Assembly (NCBI RefSeq): GCF_000372725.1
Contig: NW_005198243.1
Span: forward strand, 441,080 to 500,437
From: Emiliania huxleyi CCMP1516
Taxonomy: Eukaryota; Haptophyta; Isochrysidales; Noelaerhabdaceae
Direction of reading: 5' to 3'
Length of the DNA stretch: 59,358 bases
Shown here: positions 9,486 through 17,700 of the stretch, in pieces
Layout: each line of letters begins with the position of its first letter
Position numbering within the stretch: position 1 is the first letter of the stretch
Notes under the pieces: generated by a model
Database searches by the model: none
What the model was told of the DNA's origin: nothing
The model's input: the letters and a program-made list of their open reading frames with translations, nothing else
Translations under genes and position numbers: made by a program

Positions 9486-10416
9486 AGACCGCTGCGGCCC
9501 CGCCGGCCGAAATATGGGCCGGGCGGCGCGCGGACACACATTTGCCTTTTATTTTGTTGTCTCTTCTGCCCTCTCGCGCGGGGGTGGGCTCACGTGACGA
9601 AGCGCTTGCGGGAGCTTGCGGGAGGTATAGCCAAAAGTCTACTTCACTGGGCATCATGCGACCATGCCACCGGAACTGGTGGACGACGATTCTCCCGCCG
9701 GCGTTTGAAGTGGCGTTTGCGTCCGCCGTGGGCAGAGAGCTCAGACGTGTCTCTCGCGCGTCTCAACTCTCTCATCGATTATAGACACATTATACATGCA
9801 TATGTGCGGAGCGGTTCGCAAAATGAAAAAAATCAAGCACGATATATGTACAATATAATCGGCGGCGGCGTCGAGGCCGAGGGACCAGGGCACCAGCACC
9901 GGCAGGGACCCGCGCAGCGCGCTCCACCGGGACCACGCGGCGCGAGGCACGCGCTCGCGGCCGCTGGTGCGGGTTCGTTTAGGGCGGGCGTCGGAGTACG
10001 GAGAGTATCTCGAGATTCTAGATACGGCTTTCACTTACTCTTTCTCTCTTACACGTTACATGACGGCCCCACTTGAGCCTTGACCCTTGTCCCTTCACGG
10101 ATCACGCACCACGGGTGACAGCATACAGACTAGGTCCAGCCCTGGGTGAGGTGGGTTGTGACATTTGGCCGCGATTCCGCGGCTTCGACTGGGCCCCTGA
10201 GCCGCTCCCCGTGTGCGATTTTTGTGGCCCAGGCATGGCTTAGATAGTGAACGTGGAACCGGCCAACGAGCAGGTCGTTCCTGTGGCGACTCGTATGCCC
10301 CCGGCAGTGCTGCTAGTCATTAACCTGCGTATTGAGGCCGCAGCAGACTGCTGCTGTGGCAGCAGCAGCAGCCTGCTGCTGCCTGATTCAGTCAAGCCAG
10401 CGGCACAGCGAGGCGT
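9486..10416. other. Intergenic, nothing recognised
   Basis: 3' flank of coatomer zeta, followed by mixed-composition sequence with a CAG/CTG-rich patch near 10345-10382. Short open frames on both strands show no domain or convincing composition. Confidence -1.
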
Positions 10417-10441
10417 GCTAGGGTGCCCACAGGACCCAAAA
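10417..10441 (+). repeat. Left copy of a 25-nt inverted repeat
   Basis: The sequence beginning GCTAGGGTGCCCACAGGACC is the exact reverse complement of 13787-13811. Both copies face each other 3.4 kb apart, with a TA dinucleotide just inside the outer end, as for terminal inverted repeats of a DNA transposon. Confidence -1.
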
Positions 10442-11020
10442 GAAATAGCTTTGCGCCGCTCAAAAAGGGACGCACGAGCCAAATCTGATGTTGGCCAGTT
10501 GCAATAGGAGAGAGGCCTCTTCCGTTGGGGGACCGAGTGACTAGGAAACGAGGGTTGGAAACGAGGGTCCGGTTTGTCACGCGCGAGCACGAGCGTGACA
10601 CTGCACTTGGCGCCGAGCGCCCGCGGCTCAGACCTTGTGCAAGCCGACCCTCGGTGGACACGCCGGTCCGGACCGATGGCGCTCGGTGTGGAGCAAGCAA
10701 GACCCCCCCCCCCATCGGCGCGCGCCCGAGGTTCAAACGGCCGCCAGGAGCACCAAGAGGACTCCTCATGGCTGTGTCCAAGTGGGCTTCGACCGGCCTC
10801 GGCTGGGGGGGCGGGTTGTCCCGGTTGCGGACGCCTTCTGCAGCCCCCTGGGCGTGGGTCAGCACCCCAAAACTGCCCCTCGGCGGCATACAGCACTGCC
10901 AGCCAGCCTCTTCCTCCTCCTCAAGGGCTGTACTATAGGCCATATTGCGCCGCCTCCTACTGGCAGCCGGGCGGGCGCGCGCCGCGGGCTTCGGCGCGCG
11001 CACGGCTCGCAAAGTTCGAA

Positions 11021-11068
11021 CGAGTACTGCCGCCCGGCCGCCTCAAGGCTGCCGGGCGGCAGTACTCG
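11021..11068. repeat. 18-bp perfect hairpin with 12-nt loop
   Basis: Bases 11021-11038 (CGAGTACTGCCGCCCGGC) pair perfectly with 11051-11068. It lies in non-coding, GC-rich sequence with further shorter inverted repeats nearby (11100-11180). Confidence -1.
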
Positions 11069-11424
11069 CCTCGCAAGGCGCGCACCGGCTGATCTGGCTG
11101 CTGCGCCGGCGGCCGCTGCGCTGGCCGCTGCTGCGCCGGCTGGCGGGCGGCACGGCCGCCGGCGGCCGCTGCACCCGCGCCTTCCCTCGCGGGCGCCGTC
11201 GCGCCGCGCGCGCCCAATTCTGCTGGTACACGGCACGCGTCGTCACACAGCCGCGGAGAACAGGCGGTCGGTGCTGTGCGCGAAGCGCGCGCGATCTCGT
11301 ACTTTTAAGGCTGGATCCGGCCATTCGCATTCCAAGGGTGTATACCTTTGAGAATCCCCAGCGTCCCACCCTCCTAGTCACACTCTCAATATCTCGACTA
11401 GCCAACACGAAGTCCTGCGATCGG

Positions 11425-11515
11425 CACTTGGAGCACTTGGAGTGCAGTCATTAGCCTCACATCCAGGGCCGGTGAGCTAAGAAGCGCATCCAGCGGGCCG
11501 GATGATCGGGATCGG
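11425..11515 (+). repeat. Dispersed repeat, copy 1
   Basis: About 90 nt starting GGAGCACTTGGAGTGCAGTC and including CATCCAGGGCCGG, GCTAAGAAGC and GATGATCGGGATCG. It recurs in reverse orientation at 25020-25125 with roughly 85-90 percent identity by eye. Confidence -1.
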
Positions 11516-11778
11516 GTTGCGGGCAAGAGAGCCCTAGCCCCGGGGGTGCGCGTTCGCAGGGCAAGGGCCTTAAAGTAAACACGGGTCTCCGAGGGTTGGT
11601 TCTGCGCTTTGGGTGTCCCCTAGCGGCGGAACGCCCCCTCTACTCGGAGCTAGTAAACACCAGACACTAGACACGGGCATGACGTACACTCTCACCCGAC
11701 ATCACCACTCAGGGCTTCTCCGCCCGATCTCCCCGCCCCCCATCCGAGGGGGCTCCCCTCTCCTCCCGGTCCTCCCTC

Positions 11779-12399
11779 CTAATTGGAAGACTCCTCAGTC
11801 ACACCCATGGAGGACGCACACACTGCACTGGGTCCGGCGCGTGGCGTGGACAGGGGCGGTGGCGGAGACGGCTGCGACCCCGACGTGGGCCTTGAGCTAG
11901 CCCCCTTCCCCTTCCGCGGCCTGCTGCGCCGACTGCGCTTTTGCGCTCCCCCGCTATCGCCGGGTCGGTCCGCGGACCGCCCTTGCTTCCCGTTATCAGA
12001 CCTCTCTCCCACGGCAGCAAGCTCCACCATCTGCACGTCCCCGCGTGGGGCCTGGGGTAGCGCCAGCCCAGGCAGCGCTACGAGTAGCGTGCGCAGCGAC
12101 TTCGCCTTGAAGTCCACCTTCACCGACACGGGGCGGTGCAGGCCGAAAGCAGCTCGGTGCGCGTGGATCAGATCTGTGATCGGCATTCTCCCCTCCTTCG
12201 CCAGGAGCATGCGGACCACCTGCTGCTCCCTCCGCTGCTCCATCGAGGCGTCTGCGTCCAGCGCGTCCCCCAGAGGGAGGTGTGCCACCCCCACCGAAGG
12301 CGCCGACTGGGCCGGTATCGTCGCCTCCGAGCTCCTCCTTGCATGCCTCGCATACCACTGGACCTGGCGCCATCCCGACCGGGGATGTAGCTGTGCCAT
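11779..12399 (-). CDS. Hypothetical protein with possible winged-helix (OST-HTH-like) segment
   Basis: An open frame of 206 codons from ATG 12399. Its middle reads QQVVRMLLAKEGRMPITDLI then VDFKAKSLRTLLVALPGLAL, which resembles in outline an OST-HTH/LOTUS winged helix (helix, strand, lpG ending); this is inference only. The tail is basic (SRRSRPRKGKG) and Pro/Ser-rich. It overlaps a longer Pro-rich frame in another phase, and only one of the two is likely translated at a given place unless an intron joins them. It sits inside the block bounded by the 25-nt inverted repeats, so it may belong to a mobile element. Low confidence. Confidence -1.
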   Translation of the reverse strand: MAQLHPRSGWRQVQWYARHARRSSEATIPAQSAPSVGVAHLPLGDALDADASMEQRREQQVVRMLLAKEGRMPITDLIHAHRAAFGLHRPVSVKVDFKAKSLRTLLVALPGLALPQAPRGDVQMVELAAVGERSDNGKQGRSADRPGDSGGAQKRSRRSRPRKGKGASSRPTSGSQPSPPPPLSTPRAGPSAVCASSMGVTEESSN

Positions 12400-13729
12400 C
12401 TCTCTGCTGCAGCAGCGGCTGTACGCGTGTCAGGGGCGGCGGAACCGGCGATGGCGATGGCGATGGCGGTGGCGACGGAGGGGGAGGCGGGTACGAAGGG
12501 GGCGGCGGGGACGGTGGCGGCGGAGAGGGAGGCGGGGGGGAGGGTCGATGGGCGGGCGGTCTTGGTGGAGGTGGCCAGGGAGGGGGTTGCAGAGGCGGCG
12601 GCAACGGAGGAGGTGGAGGAGAGGGGGGCGAGGGTGATGGTGAAGGTGGCGGCGACGGCTGTGGAGAGGGAGGCGGCGGAGGAGGCGGGGGGGTTGGTGT
12701 CGGCGGCCACGGATGAGGTAGCGGCGGTAACGGCGAAGGAGGGGGTGGGGGGGGTAACGGCGGCGGGGGGGGGAGCGGGAGATGGGGTGGCGGAGGAGGT
12801 GGAGGCAGGCGAGGCGGCGGCGGGGGTTGGCACGGGGGCGGCAGAGATGGAGAGGGGGGAGGGGGGGGGAATGAGGGAGAAGGAGAGAGAGAAAGAGGAG
12901 GAGAGAGAAAGAGGGCTAGGATGGGGGGGGGAGAGAGAGGAGGCAGGGGGGGGGTTGGAATGTCCGACTCCCGGGTGGAGACACTGCCCTTTGCAGGAGT
13001 CACGTGTCCCCAACGACCGGCAGTCGGTAATGAGGTTTGGTTGGTTGAGGAAGACGGCCCCCGGTTCCTGAAGCAGGGCAGAAATAAATAAAGGTTAGGG
13101 ACGTCTCGGGCAGTTATCGCCGCGTTGAATCCCTCCGTCTGCAGGAACGATCTCCCACCGGTTATAATAACCGGCGGTAATCGATAGTCAAAGTTGGGCG
13201 CCGGAGAGCGATAGAGCGCCCGCCCATGCACTCCGCTTGTTGTGCAGCACCCGCGGCGCGCGCGCGCCGCGGTGTTGACCAACGACCGCACCACTGGAGG
13301 CCACCACGCCACTCGCGGCAATCCGCATCGAGGCCGCCCGTCGGCGCAGCGAGAGTACTGTGCACTGCTGGGCAGCGCCCAGAATGCAGGGAAGGCCTTG
13401 GCGCTTCTCGCCATCCAGACTGACTCGGCCACCGGCAAGCGAGCCGAGTGCGCGTTCCGAGCACGCGGCACGGCACTTTCCCACAGGCCCGCCAGCCGCC
13501 GCGCAGCTCTGGAGAGGTAGCTGGCGTTGTGCTGCACTGCTTGAAGCTGCTGTTGAGGCGCTGCACTGCTCAAAGCTGCCCCGTGCGCCGCCGCGAGCGC
13601 CGCGCCGTGGCCTCGTTCTCTGGAGAGCCCCAGCACCACCTCTCGCGGCCACTCGCGCCGTTGCAGCAGCTCCGACCCCGCCACTCCGGCTCCCGAGCGC
13701 GTGGCGAGCAAGAGGAAGAGCACGCGCAT
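11996..13729 (-). CDS. Doubtful Pro/Ser-rich ORF with signal-like N-terminus
   Basis: 577 codons starting MRVLFLLLATRSGAGVAG, which looks like a secretory signal, and containing a very long run of PPPSPPP, PPLPP and SPSP units (about residues 240-430), as in extensin-like or linker regions of algal wall proteins. The nucleotide basis is a purine-rich GGAGG tract on the plus strand (12440-12960), which keeps several frames open by composition alone. No other domain is visible. It could be a real secreted Pro-rich protein, part of an element bounded by the inverted repeats, or an artefact of low complexity. Confidence -1.
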   Translation of the reverse strand: MRVLFLLLATRSGAGVAGSELLQRREWPREVVLGLSRERGHGAALAAAHGAALSSAAPQQQLQAVQHNASYLSRAARRLAGLWESAVPRARNAHSARLPVAESVWMARSAKAFPAFWALPSSAQYSRCADGRPRCGLPRVAWWPPVVRSLVNTAARARRGCCTTSGVHGRALYRSPAPNFDYRLPPVIITGGRSFLQTEGFNAAITARDVPNLYLFLPCFRNRGPSSSTNQTSLPTAGRWGHVTPAKGSVSTRESDIPTPPLPPLSPPPILALFLSPPLSLSPSPSFPPPPPSPSLPPPCQPPPPPRLPPPPPPPHLPLPPPPPLPPPPPPSPLPPLPHPWPPTPTPPPPPPPPSPQPSPPPSPSPSPPSPPPPPLPPPLQPPPWPPPPRPPAHRPSPPPPSPPPPSPPPPSYPPPPPSPPPSPSPSPVPPPLTRVQPLLQQRDGTATSPVGMAPGPVVCEACKEELGGDDTGPVGAFGGGGTPPSGGRAGRRRLDGAAEGAAGGPHAPGEGGENADHRSDPRAPSCFRPAPPRVGEGGLQGEVAAHATRSAAWAGATPGPTRGRADGGACCRGREV

Positions 13730-13738
13730 GGGCCAAAA

Positions 13739-14305
13739 TCAGTTACTCTGGGCAAGGCAGCGGCCCATTTGTTTTTTATTTCCTTTTTTTGGGTCCTGTG
13801 GGCACCCTAGCGTGCAGAATTCGCGTGGTTTTGTCCCTCCTGAGATTGAGCGCATTCGAGCCCGTCGACCGGAGTTGGATGGTACCACGCGTCTCACTGA
13901 GACGCGGGGTACTGGCCATGGCTGGACTACGGAGCGTGAGGTACGCGAGTTTGCAAACGCGTTGTCGGCACCCTCCAGCGCAACCCTATCTGCGCTCGGT
14001 TCATCAGATGCGAGCAGCGCCTGCAGCCCCTCGCCATCCGTCAAAAGCTGGAGGGCAACGTCGACGGCGGCCTCCTGCATGATCGTCTCGTCGTCGCCAG
14101 TGGCTGGGTCTTCTGGCTCCGACCGGACGGCTCCAACGCCCAGCATCTGAGACATGAACGCGAGGTCAAATTCTGGCACGTGCTCGGGCATCTGCCTCTG
14201 CCCCCTCGCCGCATCAGCGACCGAGCGCGCTCGTGTCAGCTCGCCGCTGCTCCTGGTGCCGCTGCTTGGCCGCCGCGCTCGCACTCGCTCCGCTCAACGA
14301 CATTG
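13739..14305 (-). CDS. Hypothetical acidic protein, possibly truncated by the repeat block
   Basis: An ATG at 14305 opens MSLSGASASAAAKQRHQEQR. A second frame from about 14190 reads PEHVPEFDLAFMSQMLGVGA, then DDETIMQEAAVDVALQLL and DGEGLQALLASDEPSADR, an acidic helical composition that looks coding. The two would join through a short intron. The 3' part (after about 13960) loses coding character and runs into the 25-nt inverted repeat. No family recognised; probably a gene whose end was replaced by inserted sequence. Confidence -1.
13787..13811 (-). repeat. Right copy of the 25-nt inverted repeat
   Basis: Exact reverse complement of 10417-10441. It lies within the 3' part of the hypothetical frame at 13739-14305, so that frame may be interrupted by the element edge. 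Confidence -1.
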
Positions 14306-14706
14306 TGAGGAAGCAACGGTCTGCGAGAACCTTTCGCCCAGCGGGTCCACCACAGAGTTCTCCCAGTCATGTGCCCAAATGCGCCCGCCGTTTTTCGTCA
14401 TATCCCCCCCCCCTCCGAAACCCGCCGACTTTGATTGGGTCCGGTTCAATCTCACTCTCATCTCTATACTTTCAGATAAACGTCAGATCTGCCTCACCCT
14501 GGGCTGGACCTAGTCTACAGCAAGCATGAAGCAAATTTACCATATTTTACGTATGTCATTGGGTGTATGTTCTATCTATGTACGTACCTCTTCTCGCTTT
14601 ACCACCTTTACGTACATATACGTACTTGACTAGACAGATGCGCGGCAAGGATTGACAACCACGGCAGGAGGGGCGAGGGCGCCACCGCCCATAGGCCTAG
14701 CGCGGG
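14306..14706. other. Intergenic, AT-richer, nothing recognised
   Basis: Contains repeated ACGTAC/TACGTA words (about 14550-14640), probably 3' flank of the helicase gene. No gene seen. Confidence -1.
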
Positions 14707-17700
14707 TCACAGCATGACGCGCCAGGGCTGGTCGTCCGACTCATCGTACGCGCCGTCGTACGTCGCCTCGCCCGCGAGGGTGGGGAACATGGCGACCGCG
14801 TTGCCGCTGCCCAGCACCGAGTTCGCCACGTGGTCGGCGAGCTGCGCCATCGTGTTCTCAGACGCCTGTTCACAGCAGGAGAGTGTGAAGCGGCGCGGTT
14901 CACAGGCGAGCCGCGCCATCGAGCCCTCCCGACGCCTCGTCCTCGGTGCCCTCCATCATTAGCGGGTGGGGGCAGCCGCGATAGGAGTCGTTCTCGACCG
15001 CGTACCGGAGCAGCTCGCGCCACGACGGGTCGTCGATCAGCGCGTTCGGGTCGCCCACCTTCGCCCCACCGCAACGGCTCAACGACCAGCAGTGAGTGAT
15101 GAGTGCTTCCTCGTCGCTCGCGCGCCACGACGAGCAGCGCACGCGCGCGCGTGATGGCGACGTTGAAGCGCTGCGGCGACGACATGAGGCTGTGCGGCGA
15201 CGCGAGCCGGCCGAGGCTGCTGCGGTCGCCGTATGACGCGAGCACCGTTGAGATGATGATGATCGTCTCCTCCTGCCCCTGGTAGTCGTCGACCGAGCCG
15301 ACGCGGACCGCGCCCAGCCCAAGCGAGCGGAGCAGCTGCCGCACCTTGACCACCTGCTTGCGGTACGGCGTGTCTAGGAAGTGTCTAGGAAGTGTCTAGG
15401 AAGTGTCTACCTTGACCACCTGCTTGCGGTACGGCGTCACCACCGCAACGTCGTTGGTGGTGATGCCGGTACCGTCCGCCTTGCTGGCGGCGAGCAGCCT
15501 CTCGATGAGCTCCGCGACCTTCTCCGCCTCCACCGGGTTGAAGAAGGAGGGTGAGTCCACCTCGTGCGTGTGCGCCGACGAGACGCCGTAGAAGAGCAGC
15601 GGGAACCCTGTTCACCGCCGGAGACGTGAAGAGGCGCTGTTCGCGACGGACCCGACGCCGTAGAGAGAGCAGCGGGGAGCCTCGCCGCCGCAGCCCCTCC
15701 CACCCCTCCATCACGCGCGACGTCGCGGGGTCGGCGCACTCCTGCAGCTCGCTCCCTACACGCGGGGAGGTGGAACCCCACTCAGAGGCGAGAGCCGGGG
15801 AAGAGGCGCACTCCTGCCGCCGCGTCGCCGTAGTAGAGCCGCGACGGCAGCGAGAGCAGCGCGGCGTGCGAGCGGTAATTGCGCACCAGCTTGGTGACGC
15901 AGGGAGGGCCGGAGGAGGGAGGTGGAGGGGAGGCGCCGTCCCCGGGCGGCGCGTAGAGCGGCAGCTTCATCAGCCGCTCGAGCATCGAGGTCGCGAGGCC
16001 GTGCTCGCGGCAGTAGGTCGAGCGGACGGTCGGGCCGAGCTGCCTGAGGGGTGTGTCAGGGACGTGCGACGGGCCTGTCCGCGGCAGCAGGGCGGAGGGA
16101 GGCGGAGGGAGGGGGGGGGGGGGGCTAGGGGGGGCTAGGGGGGCGGGGGGGCGGGCTGCCTGTGGTCGCCGCACATGAGCACGTCGCAGCGCGGTCCCGC
16201 AAACGAGAGAGGCAGCAGCATCTCCGGCTCGAGCGCCTGCGACGCCTCGTCGACGATGATGTGCGTGTAGTGGAGCGGGGCGCCGTCGGCGTCGAGCAGC
16301 TCGGCAGGCGGCTCGTGCGGGCCGGCGCCATGCAGCGAGGAGGCGCACGGCACGCCGCTCTCGAGCAGCATGTGCGTCGCCGCGCACGTGCACAGAGTCA
16401 GCCGCTGCTGCAGCAGCTGCTCGAGCGGCGGCACGCCGAACTGGTTGGTCTCGGGGCTGACGCAAGCGTACTTGAGCAGCTGGGGCCGCATCTCCTCGAC
16501 GCCGCGGCTCTGCGCGTTGAGCCGGAGCCACGGCTTGGTGGCGAAGCCTAGGGCCAGGGTTGGGGTCAGGGTCGGGGCCAGGGTCGGGGTAGGGTCGGGG
16601 TCAGGGTGAGGGTGGGGGTCAGGTGGCGGAGTCGGGATCGAAGCTGAGTGGAGAGGCCTGCAAGCGCGGAGCCGGGCACGAGCTCGAAGATGGGGTTGGC
16701 CTGTGGTGAACTCGAGGACTCTTTTTACACCGTCGTCGGCGCCATGGCGGCGGGGAGGGAGGGGGGAAGGGAGTTCGCGCCCAGTCGGGCGGCGCCGCCC
16801 GGAGCCGCTGCAGCAGCTCTCGGAGCTGGTCGTGGAGGCGACCCGTCAGCACGTCGGCCGCCGAGTTGGAGGGGGCGCAGCAGAGAATGCGCGGCGAGGG
16901 GTGGGTCGCCAGCAGCTGGAGGAGGAGCTCGACCACGACGACAGTCTTGCCGGTGCCGGGCGGGCCAAAGACGACGTACGGAGGGAGCCTGCAATCTCGG
17001 ACAATCTCGCGTGATCTCGAGCCACCTCAGCGCCGAAAAGAGACGGTGTAGGCGGGAGCCTCCTCGCCGCGGCGCGGCATCTCTCTCGCGGGCCAAGCAT
17101 GTGCCGCACCGCCGCCCACTGCTCCGGGTTGATGTTCGGAGTGAAGGGCGCCAAGCCGCCGCCGCCACCGTTGCCGCCGCCGCCGCGTTCTGGCCAGGAC
17201 AGAGGTGGGGGGAGTACTCTCTCCCCGCCGCCACCGCGTTCTGCGCCGTCCGAGCTGCTACCCGCACCGACCTCTTCCGCCGCCGCCCTCTCCGCCTCAG
17301 CGGCGCCCGCCTCTTCCGCCGCCGACGCCTCCTCGTCCGGAGCCGCAGCGGTCGCGTCGGGCGGCGGCGGCCCTGCGCAGCGAGGCAGCAGAGGGACGCC
17401 AAACGGGTAGGCCGCGTGGGGCAGCGCGAGCTCGAGCCGCTCGATGGCGCGGGAGAGTACGAGGTGCATGTGGTCGAGGGCGGACGTGTTGAGGACGAAT
17501 CGGAGGTGGCCCAGTGTCTCTCCGCTCTCCGCCTCGGTGCCGTCGTCGCACCTAGCTCGAAGCAGCCCATCCAAATGAGGGGGGGGGGAGGGGCAGTCCA
17601 CTCGCTCTTCTTCGCCGTGTCGCCGCCGCCTGAGTCATCATTCAGACGAGTCGTCACCTCCTTAGCGGCGTGCGTGCGCCGAGGCGCCGTCGTGTCGCGC

